From: Akebia trifoliata
Lineage: Eukaryota > Streptophyta > Magnoliopsida > Ranunculales > Lardizabalaceae
Direction of reading: 5' to 3'
Assembly (NCBI GenBank): GCA_017979445.1
Contig: CM030708.1
Location: 27,995,613 to 28,059,612 of the forward strand
Length of the DNA: 64,000 nt
Every line of letters starts with the position of its first letter. Position 1 is the stretch's first letter. Below, piece by piece: positions 21,091-32,338 of the stretch. Under the pieces are notes generated by a model that did not search any database, was not told the DNA's origin, and worked only from the letters and a program-made list of their open reading frames with translations. The translations under genes and the position numbers were made by a program.

Positions 21091-22712
21091 GAGTGCAATT
21101 TTGGCGACCCCCACTCTAGAGATCCCGCATACCCATTGGTTCACGTGGCATAACAAATTTAACAGATTTTCTCTCACACGTTGTGATTTTGTTCTTTCAA
21201 AAAACAACTTCAATCATTAATAGTAATTTAAGGGTAACAAATAAGATTACAAAATCTTTAGAACTCTATACGAAAAAAAAAAAATTTGATTTTAACAATT
21301 ACTTCTTAAAAATAAATTAATACTAAAAAAATCATGGTTTCTAGCATCCATAAAAAGAGAGCTGCTATTCACGCCCCAACTTTACTTATTACACCCTAAT
21401 TAAAAAAAAGAGGAAATGATTGATAATAAGTAAAAGTTGGGGTGCAAATATGAACTCTTTCTCTCTCCTCTTTAATTGGGGTGTGATAAATAATTAAGAA
21501 ATTGGTGTGTGATAAATAAATGTTGGATTTCTATTTTTCCAAAAATAACCTCATGATTATACTAATTTAAAGTAATAATTGAATCGTTGTTCTCACCTCT
21601 CTCTTCATCGTCCGCAATCTTCTGGATAGTCATTGTTTTCCTACATAAGTTGGAACTCTAAATCTTTTCCCAATTTTTTTAGTAGACCATACATTTTTTA
21701 TTTTTATACGCATTTTTTTAAAAGTAATGAATGTGAAGTTTATGATTTTGTTAATTGTAATTGTACGAATGTCAATTTTTATTTATTTACAATTTGAGGA
21801 TAAATTTTGAATCCTTAATATAAATATTAACCATAGTCACTATAAGTTGGTTTTGGCACAACAAGAGTTACATTAATCCTTTAAGAAAATTCATTAATTG
21901 AATCAATTTACTAAACCTACTCCAAAAATAATGAGTCAATTTCAAATGCATCAAGTTGAGCAAAACATATATATATCGAACAAAAATAAATATTTTTATT
22001 ATTTATGTTATTTCAAGATTTAATTTTTTTTATTTGATTTGTCTAGGTCAACTCAAAAGTTATCGACTTGACTCGACATAAGGGACAATTAATACTAGTT
22101 TTAAAATGAGTCCTGAAGGACTAAGAAAATCAACATTTTTTTAAGTATTAATTGGTTGAACTTGTTGGAGCTTGGAGTCTTTTTTTTTTTTTTTTTGTTA
22201 ATATTAAATATTATGATTACAAAGTTTTGGCTAAAATTATAATGTCAACAATACAAAAACATTATAGTACTCATTCAAACAATTTCATGTAAAAAAAGAA
22301 AATAAAAAAATTAGGAGAGAGAGAGTTTATATTTGCACTCCAACTTTTACTTATTCTCAATCATTTACTTTATTATTATTATTTTTTAATTGGGGTGTAA
22401 TATGTAAAGTTGGGGTGCCAATAGCAGCTCTCTTTTTTTGGATGCAAGAAACGACAGTTTTTTAAGTATTATTTTTTTTTTAGACTTAATTGTTAAAATT
22501 AAAAAAAAAAAAGTAATTTTTGTAGAATAGTAACTGATTTAACACGTTTAAAGTCCTAAAGATTTTGTAATCTTATTTGTTACCATTAAATTTCTATTAA
22601 TGATCGATTGAGTTTAGTTTTGGAAGAACAAATTCACAGTGTGTGTTAGAGAAAATCTGTGCACCAATGGGCATGTGGAGTCTCTAAAGCGGGGGTTACT
22701 AAAATCGCACTC
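21091..22712. mobile_element. Foldback/MULE-like element with terminal repeats of about 440 bp
   Basis: The left arm 21091 to about 21530 starts GAGTGCAATTTTGGCGACCC. The right arm (about 22290-22712) is its diverged reverse complement, ending GGGGGTTACTAAAATCGCAC and TC. Matching internal landmarks include CACGTGGCATAAC/GTGCAC region, ATTAATAGTAATTTAAGGGT, AGATTACAAAATCTTTAG, GCATCCATAAAAAGAGAGCT and AAGTTGGGGTG. The spacer of about 760 bp is AT-rich with no transposase. Long inverted ends suggest a non-autonomous Mutator-like or Foldback element; a 9-bp target duplication is not clear. Confidence 0.7.
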
Positions 22713-23007
22713 CACAAATCTCTAGGCCGAATCATTTTTTTGCTCACAGATCCCTTGGTGCTTGCAACGCTAAGCATACAAGGGTAGTTTTTTTTAACTA
22801 AAAAGGATACTTTTATAAATTAGAAATGCCATTCAATACACGAGATTGGTGGATGTGGGCAAAATTATTTTCCTCAAGATCTTTAATAGATTTTAAATCC
22901 ATCAGGCAACAATCAAATCCTAAGTATAAGTCCATAATAGTTTATTTTCTCAAAAAAGTCAACAAAACTCTGGACCTTTAATAGATTTTTAAATCCATCA
23001 GCCAACA
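22713..23007. other. Intergenic, nothing recognised
   Basis: Contains two versions of TTAATAGATTTTAAATCCATC, also seen just before the array at 41920. No gene recognised. Confidence 0.4.
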
Positions 23008-23115
23008 ATCAATTTCAAGTACTTAATTTCTAGGTAGATTCGACAAAGTCCATATTAGTTTTCCTCATGAGTTGACTTTAAGAAAATAAATTTTAATTTC
23101 TCCCACCCAAAATAC
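23008..23115 (+). repeat. Diverged leader module before repeat-ORF copy 2
   Basis: AATTTCTAGGTAGATTCGAC, TTTTCCTCATGAGTTGACTT and AGAAAATAAATTTTAATTTC align with the 100-bp unit of the 41940-42650 array and the leaders at 18268 and 43045. Confidence 0.6.
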
Positions 23116-23926
23116 AGGTTCTCTCTCTTCTTCCAACAACATCTTTGCTTCTAAATATCTTATAAGTTAAAATTTCATCTAAGGGTATCTTTAAATTTCA
23201 ATGTTTAAGGTTTAATTTCAGTTCAAATTTATTGTGTATTATTATTATATGTTGATATGATTTCTGATGCTCTTAAATGGAATTTATGTTTTATTTGAAC
23301 CTTATAATAATTAGGAACTGTTGTTATTTGGATTGTTAGCTAAGTTGGTAAAGGCTTGACGAGTACTGTTGATCCCATGATTCAGAAATATCAAACCTCA
23401 TTGATTCACATTTGCTGATCACCAAACCCGTGCTCGCTTAGCAAAGAAAATGGAGTAGGGAACTACCAAATCGATATAGAAAAAGTTGAAAATTCCACGA
23501 TTGATGCACTAATCATTTTTATTTCAAAAATGATATATTACCGTTTCAGAATTAAAATATTTTACGTAAGTGGGAAACAATTTATTTCTCTAGAAACAGA
23601 ATTTTTTAAAACTATTACTAAAATTAAAAAGGAAAACCATTTACGATTCTATAGAAGAGTGAATTTTTCCCCACTGGTAAAATAGAGAGAGATTTGAGGG
23701 GGTGATATTTTTTGTTTGATCGTAAAAATTCATAGTCAGTTGAATGAATTTTGTTCAAATTTTAGCCTTTTTTCGCTCTTCAATTTTTTCAGTTTTCTCA
23801 ACCTCTAAGGCATGTTTAATTTGTTCATCTATGCAGATTGGGCCATTTTAATTATAAAAATATGGAACTGAAATAGCTCCTAATTAAACTTAATAGTAGA
23901 TTTGGCAATAGTCAATCAACTACAAT

Positions 23927-24346
23927 ATGGATCGTCCAACAACCAATAGTGGATTTGGCTTGAACCACCTTAATCAGGATGAGCTCATCAACATGTACAC
24001 GCCGCCCAATAGTGGATTTGGCTTGAACCACTCTAATCAGGATGAGCTCAACACATGATCTTAATTATGACCAACAGCGGATTTGGCTTGAACCATCATA
24101 GTGATCATCACGAGCCCAACACATATTAATCCTACCGCCAACGGTGCTGGATTAGGCTTGAGCCACAATCATACACAGGAGCCAAACACATATAAACTTA
24201 CGGCCAACACTGAATTTGTCCGCAATAACTACAATGTTGGGGAGCACAATACAAATAGGTTAAGAATGAACAGTGGACTTCACCTCAATCACAATGTTCA
24301 AGAAGACAACGCGAAAAGTATGATTTCTTCATTTAGATTTAATACA
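23927..24346 (+). pseudogene. Diverged repeat ORF (copy 2), six units of about 21 residues
   Basis: Preceded by ATTTGGCAATAGTCAATCAAC...CAATATGG, recognisably the same leader as before 18872 and 43580 (GATTTGGCTGACCCTGATC...CAATATGG). The ATG at 23927 gives MDRPTT and then units NSGFGLNHLNQDELINMYTP and NSGFGLNHSNQDELNT before a TGA at 24058. Further units begin near 24073, 24140, 24206 and 24269 (LTANTEFVRNNYNVGEHN, MNSGLHLNHNVQEDN). Spacings of 63, 65, 67, 66 and 63 bp show frame-breaking indels. It is Asn/His-rich like copies 1 and 3 but has a longer unit. Decayed; relation to the kinase 0.4 kb downstream is unproven. Confidence 0.4.
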
Positions 24347-24760
24347 TAAGCATACTAAGTTATGTCCATGGTCTCAAATCTTGGTATTTCTTGTTCATCG
24401 ACGAGACCGAGTTTTCTCAGACGAGTCAATGAAGATTCATTGAATTTAAAAAAGAAAAATAGTTAGAATTTAGACTTGTGAATGCTGATTTCTACTTTCC
24501 AAACTTCAGACTTCAGAGGTGTTACCTAACATAGCCTTAGAGTGAACCAACATTTCCATCCCTTAAGTTTCACTCTTTTAAGTTTTTAAGGATCTTGGAT
24601 ATGATCTTTCTCATTGGCATTGGCTATGAATGAGCTTAATTTGATAAAAAAAATTAAGTTCAAGCAGGCAGAATTATCAATAAATGTATTAATAAGAATG
24701 ATAAAAATAAAAAAAATTCCTATAGCTCAAAAATTTAATGATCCACAATTTCTTTTGTAG
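24347..24760. other. Possible intron or spacer before kinase
   Basis: Contains GACGAGACCGAG/GACGAGTC words also found at 10270-10400 and 52340-52500. It ends in a good acceptor (TTTCTTTTGTAG). No coding signal of its own. Confidence 0.35.
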
Positions 24761-25718
24761 AGAATACTAATCAGAAGACCACACACGAAACCAAAATCAA
24801 AAAAGAAGCCAAAGATGATAATGGAAAAATTGAAGGACAAACATTCACCTTTCACGAGCTCGCCTCCAGAACTAAGAATTTTTTAGCAGAATATCCATTG
24901 GGAGCTGGTGGCTTTGGAAGAGTCTATAAATGAGGACTAAATTAACTACTATGAATTGAGTGCTTTTTCTTCTTCTTGGAATAATTGAAGAAACTTAGGA
25001 CTGATTTCGGATTATTATGATCAGTTTGTGGCTGTTAAGCAACTTTACGGGGAAGGGTTGCAAGCAAAAAGAGATTGTCTTAATTGAGGTTTTATTTCTA
25101 AGGTTCCTTCACCATCAAAATCTAGTTAATGTCATTGGATATTGTGCTGACGGAGATCAGAGGCTTTTGGTTTATGAGTATATGCCATTGGGGTCTCTAG
25201 AAGATCATCTACTTGGTATGTCATCAATTCTACTAAATCTTCTAATTTCATGAAATTTTATCCGAAAAAAAAATAAACATTTAAAATAATAATCTTCCTC
25301 TGAATTTGGAATAATTCAATATGTGTAACATATTTCTATGTGTAGCATATTTGTTTGTAGATCTTTCACTGGGCCAGAAGCCGATAGGCTGGTACACAAG
25401 AATGAAGATAGCAGCAGGAGCAGCTTACGGTTTGGAATATTTGCATGACAAGGCCAATCCCCCTGTTATACATCGTGATGTGAAATCGTCAAACATTTTG
25501 TTGGACAAAGGGTTCAATCCAAAAGTCTCCAATTTTGGGCTTGCCAAGCTTGGTCCTACTGGGGATAAATCAATAGTGCCAGGGAGTATGCAAGAAAAGG
25601 TCAGCTGACCTTCAAATCGGATATTTATAGTTTTGGAGTTGTTTTACTAGAGCTAATCACAGGGCGAAGGGCCATCGACTTCAGGAGGCCAATTGAAGAA
25701 CAAAATTTAGTTTCTTGG
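24761..25718 (+). pseudogene. RLCK-VII (PBS1-like) kinase pseudogene, copy 1
   Basis: Exon A (24761 to about 24930) encodes [15 protein letters not shown] and the glycine loop [10 protein letters not shown], then loses its 3' end and donor to a deletion of about 25 bp relative to copy 2. Exon B (25025-25215) starts [16 protein letters not shown] (catalytic Lys kept), shifts frame, and continues [20 protein letters not shown]. Exon C (25361-25718) has the catalytic loop [12 protein letters not shown] with HRD intact, but DFG reads NFG (NFGLAKLGP). It then loses the activation-loop/APE stretch with a frameshift before [19 protein letters not shown]. The C-terminal exon is absent; a SINE fragment and a LINE follow. 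Not functional. Confidence 0.9.
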
Positions 25719-25764
25719 GTAATTTTCTTCCTTATTCTTTACTTTTTGTTTCTCCTTTTTTTTA

Positions 25765-25858
25765 TGGGTAAACTGGACTTGAACCCATGATGTCAGATTG
25801 AGTTGCTTTGCAATGTGCAAACCAAGTTAGCTATGGGTGTAAGCCCTACATGGCATTA
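25765..25858 (-). mobile_element. SINE/tRNA-like fragment
   Basis: On the minus strand, TAGCTAACTTGGTTTGCAC resembles an A box, and GGGTTCAAGTCCA fits the B-box consensus GGTTCRANTCC. No tRNA cloverleaf could be completed, so this is read as a tRNA-derived SINE head. Confidence 0.5.
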
Positions 25859-27834
25859 CCCTCTTATCTTAACTTATCTCTATCTTTTCCAATTTCTGAT
25901 TGATCCTTACATGATTGGGTAAAAGTAATTCACAGTTTTTATTAGTTTTACTTAAGGGAGAATTACCAAATTAGTATGGTAAAATTGAAAAATTACCAAA
26001 TGGCATACTGTTCATTTTATCAGTTTTATTTAAGGGGAGGTAACCAAGGGTATGTTGGTAAACCCATTACTAACTTCCATAAAGGCAGAGGGTCAGCCAC
26101 AATAGAGAGAACCAATGGGATAGGGACTAGAAAAGGTGGAGACTTCCAAACCTTGGGCAAAATTGTTTGTCTCGACAACTTTGACAAAGAGTTTAACCAA
26201 GATACCTTTCTTCGAGCCCACCAAAAATGGCAAGGATGTGCTAATTGATTGCCTTGAAGATGTTTTAGAAGAAGGAATCTCTACATGAGACAGCTACTTG
26301 GTAGGACATTTTTTCAATGCTAAACTACCTTTCTTATTGATGAAAAATGCAGTGACCTCCTTGTGGAAAGTGAAAGACTCCCAGGTGATTTTCTCAGATG
26401 ACAACACACTCTTCTTTTTCAAATTTGGAGAAGAAGAGGACATCCATGATGTTCTTGAGAAAGGCCCCCGGTTTGTTGGAGGGAAACTTATGGTACTCAA
26501 GCGTTGGGATCCTCTAGTAGAATCAGAAAAGAGAAAATTAGCCTCCATCCCCCTGTGGATCAAGCTCTTCAACCTTCCTAAACACTTGCGGACCCCTAGA
26601 GGTCTTGGTTATGTTGCTAGTGGTGTTGGGAGGCCATTGTACATGGACAATGCCATTGAGGAAGGTAGTAGGCTCTCATTTGCCAGAATTTGTGTGGAGA
26701 TCATGGCTGACTCAGACCTCCTTAGAATCCTCGAAGTGAGGATCAACAAGGATATTCATGTTGATGCGAGGGTAGAATAGGTATCCCCCAAGGTGCAGCT
26801 CTTGCATTACCACTCAAACTCCAACTGCCCCAGTGCTAGGAATTCGATGCTTGTTGAGCAAAAGAAGAAATCCCCAAGGGAGTGCATAGCCGAAAAGAAC
26901 AACCAAGAGGAGGCCACCATTGTTGAACCAGGTTCAAGTGATTGGAAGCAAGTCAGCTATTAGAAAAGAAGGTCCAATGCAGTTGTTGGAATCATGATCA
27001 AAGAAACCCCATGGACCATTGAGAATAACACCACATCAGTGGACCCCATAGAAGCTAATGAAGACTCCGAGGAAGAGGCTATGGAATGGAACAACTTTGT
27101 GGAAGAGGGGGAGCGCTCTGTGCCCCCAGTATTTAAAGCCAATGTTCAGGTTTCTAAAATTACCCCATACTCAATTCCCCTCAAGGAGCTCTACAGGAGG
27201 AGGAGGGAGCTCTAGACCCCCTAAGAAGAGGAAGAAAAATAACAAGAATGGCTCTCTTACTAATAGGTTCCAGGCCCTTAGTGAAGCCAACCCAGGTATG
27301 AAAATAGAGTGCATTCAACCAATCTCAAGGATTGAAGGCATCAAAGGGAAAGCCTACCCAAAGACTAACAAGGAGAAGGTGTATGCTAGAACAGAGGGAG
27401 ACATTGACTAATGGACTTATTCAGAGCCTAATGCAGACACTGCTATAGGAGGGAGGGGGAAACCACCTAGCTCCCAATGAATTTTGCCTCTTGGAATGTT
27501 AAGGGTCTAAACGATCATGCAAAACACAATGAGGTGAGGAACTTCATTATGGAGAAGAAGTTAGCCATTATTAGCCTAATTAAAATCAAAGTTAGTAGCT
27601 AGAATGTCAATAAAATCATGAAGAAAGTTTGCCCCTCATGGCGAACGATTGATAACTACGATAAGGCCATCAATGGCAGGATTTGGGTTTTTTGGGACCC
27701 AAACATTGTAAGCGTTATCCCCGTTAGTAAAACTAATCAGATGACACCTCTCTTGTAATGAGAATGCCTTGGATTCTCATGAGGGATTTCAACTGTGTCA
27801 AGAATCAATATGAGAAAGTGGGTGCACTATGTGA
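25851..27834 (+). pseudogene. L1-type LINE copy 1: ORF1 (DUF4283) and start of endonuclease
   Basis: The 5' region (TGGCATTACCCTCTTATCTT) is shared with copy 2 at 46973. ORF1 (about 26230-27412) carries DUF4283 (VGHFFNAKLPFLL, SLWKVKDSQVIF, SIPLWIKLFNLPKHL) and a basic C-terminal region (RPPKKRKKNNKNGS), with a stop near 26778 and frame changes. ORF2 begins at 27477 (MNFASWNVKGLNDHAKHNEV), the N-terminus of an APE-type endonuclease. The usual ETK motif reads IKIK, GDFN reads RDFN, and stops are present. It is cut at 27834 by a CACTA terminus, so the RT is missing. Confidence 0.85.
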
Positions 27835-28085
27835 AAATTTTCAAAATTCGACAGTCCAAAACCGTCGAATTGGTCCGTCGAATTTTGCCCTGTCGAAAAA
27901 ATAATCGACGGTTAAAAATCATAGAATTTAGGATATAGTGACGGTCGCTGACCGTCTCTATAGAGGAAAACCCTATGGACTTATAGCGACAGTGGCTATT
28001 GGCCGTCGCTATAGGGTATTTTATTAAAAAATATCTTTTAAAGGCTACGGTTGCCGACTATCGCTATAGGGTATTCTTTTTTTAA
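27835..28085 (+). mobile_element. CACTA-type element, left (5') end
   Basis: It starts CACTATGTGAAAATTTTC inside the LINE endonuclease. Subterminal motifs follow: ATTCGACAG, CCGTCGAATT, TAGTGACGGTCGCTGACC and GGCCGTCGCTATAGGGTATT, several of which also occur in the right ends at 4050-4335 and 11074-11391. No right end was identified downstream. Confidence 0.65.
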
Positions 28086-28405
28086 AAATATTTTAGGTCC
28101 TCAACTAGAACTCACCCAATCTGGATGTGCATCAAATTTGTCAGGTTCATTTGGATTGGGCTTACTCCTACTTGATTGGGCTTATAAAAATGATTCCACA
28201 GAAGTACTTCTATTGAAAGTAGAGCTGTGCCAATGAAACCTACATAATCACTAAACCCGGCTTAGTTATGTTTTAGCTTATTTGAAGTAATTGGTTCAAA
28301 CATTCACAAGGTTTAACATAAGCTTCTTGTCTACACAACTGAGAAAATGTAGCACATGGTACAAACATAACCAAAGTGCAATTCTCAAAGTCAATTTTCC
28401 CATGT

Positions 28406-29235
28406 CTAGTATCGCTTAGCCCAATACATATAGTTAAGCAAATTGAGAAAACTAAGAACACAGAGAAGTGTGTAAAACAGGTCCAATCGGTTGTGATTCA
28501 AATCGTTTCCACCCAACCACTCATGCCCAAACCGTCGACTCGCTGCATTAGGGATCGAGACCAATACAGAGCTAAGGAAGTACCCCGTGGAAGTTGAACA
28601 CCACAACAATGAGGTACACATGCTCCTCATTCTATCAAGAGCCTCGGAGTAGAAAAAGTCTAGCATTCCCCCAAGTGTAAGCATATCTGACACACCAAGT
28701 AGAAAGTATTGCCACCCCAACCCAAAGACAGATAGCGTAATGTGATTCTTTGCAGCCCCACACCTCTTAACTTCCACTACTGCAGCAATGGCCATTGATC
28801 CAGATGCCAGAGCAAGTCCCAAGCCTATACGTCGGAGAGGTTAGAACAGTTACTCTTCCGCAAGGGCTTCTTGGCAAACACAGATGCCAAATGCTCATAT
28901 AGGGGGATAGAGAGAAGCATGATTATGAGTGGAATAACCACCAGTGATGGAGTTGGTACTTCGAAATTATGAGAAAGCTTTCTGTTCATGGTCACTCCTT
29001 GATGCACCATGAAGGTTTGTAGTTGGGCCAAACAGCAATTCATCATTATTGTTTTGTGGTAGAGGGACAAAGAAAACCATTCCTCAACTCACCTATTGTA
29101 ATTGGCAACCAACCATATCTAGCCATGTATCTCTTTGTTTCTTAACTGATTGCTTGAGAAGTCCTTGAGGAGCTTTGTCATTATGCCATCACAGTAAGGT
29201 AACATTTTCACCGCATTGTCCAAGATGTTCATCTA
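28406..29235 (-). pseudogene. NPF4-like (NRT1/PTR family) transporter last exon, frameshifted
   Basis: Minus-strand translation gives TIMMNCCLAQLQTFMVHQG, PTPSLVVIPLIIMLL, PLYEHLASVFAKK, then a frameshift and loss of the 'GITxLQ' stretch. It resumes RRIGLGLALASGSMAIAAVV, EVKRCGAAKNHI, QYFLLGVSDMLTLGG, FYSEALDRMRSMCTSL, GYFLSSVLVSI, LNHNRLDLFYTLLC and NYMYWAKRY-stop. These are the last membrane helices of MFS transporters of the NPF (nitrate/peptide/hormone) family, most like the NPF4 clade. About 130 bp of unrelated sequence separates an upstream NAVKMLP (near 29215) from TIMMNCC. Earlier exons with the ExxER motif are absent. Confidence 0.85.
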
Positions 29236-29379
29236 TGAAACATAAACAAACATTGATCATCAATGGAGAATTCTTACCCATCATTTGATTCTAAAATTCG
29301 ATGATGTTAGTTTGACTCGGATTATCAAAGTGATTCTCCCATAAGCAGAAAATGAAATTGGCTAAAATCAGAAGTAATG
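29236..29379. other. Spacer, nothing recognised
   Basis: Short AT-rich stretch between the transporter pseudogene and the truncated LTR. Confidence 0.4.
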
Positions 29380-30454
29380 CAGGACCCATTCTAACTATTA
29401 ATGTTTCAAATGAAAAGAATTTGCATAAATTCTTACCACTTCATAACTTCGAAATGCAAAAGTCCTCTTTGAGGGCAAAACGATAATTTTTCAACCCTAA
29501 AAATTTAAATTTTAAAAATTAATAATTAAAATATTAATGAACATAAAGTGAAACCTTAATAAACTAAATTTAAAATTTTAAACAAATAAAATCAATTAAT
29601 TAAGCCCACGGGCCAAATTTTAAGTGGTAGCCCACTTGTTCAAATGGAGCCCACCTGATATTTATTAAAAGACCCCTCCATTTGGGAGACCAAAGAATTA
29701 AAGATATAATTAGGGAGATTCTCAAAAAAACTTTTAAAAAATATTCTTTCATTGTACGTAAGAATTAAAATCCTAATTAAACCCTAATTCACCTTATCTA
29801 AAAGAAATCTAGTTAAACTTAAAAACTCCCAAAAAACTCTATAAATAAGAGTCTCTACAACCCAATCTCGCAGGTCAATAGAAATCTTAGGAAAAAGAGG
29901 TCAGAAACATTCCCCCCCCAACCTTCCCAAAACCCTAAATCTGAAGCCTTAACTCCCTACTTAACATTCAAACCGTAGTTTTTGCTCAAAAAAATCCAGA
30001 AACCTTCAAAAACACCTAGAAATCTTCCAAAAAATTAGAAAACACTCAGATCTAGGAGGAAGATACTTTATCTTGGAGATCAAAATCGGATCTAGTGACT
30101 AAGAAAAAATAGGAAAACTCACACGAGGACGCTCTCCGCCAGTTCTGAGGGAACGTATTGTCGTAATCACCTAGGTAAAATAGTCTTTTTTATTTTATTA
30201 TTTATTTTATTTATTTTTAGGTCTATTTAGTAATGTAACTTTTTAGGAAAAAGTAGAGACCGACGTTTATTGGGTGGGGTTAGTACCTATCACCTTCCAA
30301 CCCCGTAACATGATCATCGGACCTATTCTTTTTATAGATCAATGTTTTTATCTATTTAAAGTCAATATTCGATTCCTAGACCATAATAACTAGGTGGCGA
30401 CTCCCAGACCCAAAAAAAAGTGGATTCGCAACCCATAGATCGAAGGCGCTTTCA
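29380..30454 (+). mobile_element. 5'-truncated LTR of the same family as the solo LTR at 13469
   Basis: It shares with 13469-15208 the blocks GGGGCAAAACGGTAATTTCA (here GAGGGCAAAACGATAATTTT), GACCCCTCCATTTGGG, a TATA box (TCTATAAATAAGAG, near 29840), CTTCCAACCCCGTAA, AATAACTAGGTGGCGACTCC and the terminal GGCGCTTTCA (ending 30454). The first 450 bp or so of the LTR are missing and no target duplication is seen. Confidence 0.8.
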
Positions 30455-31879
30455 ATATTTTAGTTAACGTCCTTTATAGGCTACAATTTCATGGCTGCAT
30501 CATATTTAATAAATAATTTTAAAAAGTCCTAAAAAAAAGGAATGAGTAATGAACTTTCAAATCTTAAATTAAAATCCCAGGGAAAAATAACTTTTTTTTT
30601 TCAAAAAAGGTGCAAAAACTTGAGATTTACAACTATGATCATGATTTTGAGATTACATTTGCTACCTCTTTTATGTTGTGTGATTTATACAAAGAATGAA
30701 TGGATGATGTCAATTTTCTCTAGGATTTTAGTAATTATCAAAATGAGAGGTTGAAGATGATAACAAGCTTTCTAAATTAGAAAACTCAAGACTTTCAATC
30801 TTACACACTAAATCTGACGTCTCATACTAATTTTGATATTAGAGATGTTGATTTTTTTACTAGATTTTAATTGTGAGGATATTTTAGTCTTTTGACAATT
30901 TCTTATCCTCCCAAACATGGGCATGACTTGACCGGAACGGTATTTCAGCCTTTGACCAATAGTTATTTTGTCAAAGCATGATTTGTTGTTGGTCCCTTGT
31001 TAAGGGCAGCCGTCAAGGGATCTAAGTCATCAATTTGAAAATGAGGGGGGGAGGGCGGGTATCTCTAATATTCATCCCCCCCCCCCCCCCCCAACCAGTA
31101 CTTTGACACCATTTCATAATCCATCCAATACCAAATTTTCACTCTAAGGATTTGATGATGATCTATGATTTTCAACAACCATCTTTTGATGTTATCCATG
31201 TATTATTTATGTTTCTTTGTAACTTGTAAAGTTATTTGTGAGGGATTGATTTCAATATAATGAGACTAAAAATTAATAGCAATAGGATTCACATCAATAC
31301 ATAGTTTGTACAAAAGTTGACCCAAGTCAATAATGAAAGAAAACAAAGCAAGATGCAATCACAAATAAAATACAAAGATTTTACATGGTTCTTTCAAGAT
31401 TGAGACCGATTCTACTATGAAGAGAAAATTCATAGTTAACATATTATACTCTTTCACAGAAAATAGAAAATTTGTGCGGCTTGAAGAATAATACCTCCTT
31501 AATGACCAGCTCTATCAGGCTCCATAAACCATAACATATTCTCAAATTTTTTTTAATGTAGATGTTAATTTTGAGAGAGGAAATTTATTATTGTTACATG
31601 CAGTATTGATCCATCTATGATCAGAAAAGAAAGAAACCTTATGTGGCTTTCCATTGATTCCATCATAGCAATTGGATTTGTCTTCAAAGCTTAGCGAGCA
31701 ACCTTATGTGGCTTCTCTTGGGTTCATTCTTCTTAGTTTGTGAGGCTATTGGATACGATCTTTCTTACTGGCATTGGGTATTAATGAGCTTCATTATTAA
31801 TTTGATAGAATTATTGGAAGTTTATATTAAGAACTGTAAGGGTATTCGATATTTTAATAACTAAATGGAACTATTGCAG
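30455..31879. other. Intergenic; C homopolymer
   Basis: No gene recognised. A 17-bp C run near 31076-31092 follows a G-rich GAGGGGGGGAGGGCGGG stretch. The preceding AAGTCATCAATTTGAAAATG resembles part of the CACTA block near 11128. Confidence 0.4.
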
Positions 31880-32050
31880 TGAAAAGATCCACCTTTTGTG
31901 AGCTTGCCTCAACAACTAATAATTTTCGACGAGAATGTCTATTGGAAGCAGGTAGGTTTGGAATAGTCTACAAGGGGTACCTTAAATATTGTGCTAAGGT
32001 AAATGAGGACAAAGCTATTATGAACTGAGGCCACCTTCTTTTTCTTCTTC

Positions 32051-32338
32051 TACTACAAAAAGGACTTCAGACATCACTTATATATATATATATATAAGAT
32101 AGACATTTTTTTTGTTGAAAAAATAACATTTAAAGTGCAATTTTCACGGGTGGAGAGATTGCACCTAATTGTGAGGGATTTTAGATATTGGTTTATATAT
32201 AAACATTAGACATCGATTTTGGGAAAACTGATGTCTAAAATCCCTTTTTATGTGCACATTTTCATTAGAAGACTAGACACCATGACTCCCATAAACATCG
32301 TTTAAAAATCGCTTTCTAAAGTCTTTTTTGTACTAGCA
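32051..32338. mobile_element. CACTA-like miniature element in kinase intron, with 3-bp duplication
   Basis: The ends TACTACAAAAAGGACTT and AGTCTTTTTTGTACTAGCA are inverted. It is flanked by TTC at 32048-32050 and 32339-32341. Kinase copy 1 has the empty site at about 24970-24983 (CTTCTTCTTGG), which confirms both boundaries and the 3-bp duplication. A 3-bp duplication and CACTA-like ends fit the CACTA superfamily, although the first base is T. Confidence 0.8.

Noticed and set aside
25770..25855. Nuclear tRNA gene
   Set aside because: The B box is good but A-box spacing and stems do not give a cloverleaf. A SINE head fits better.
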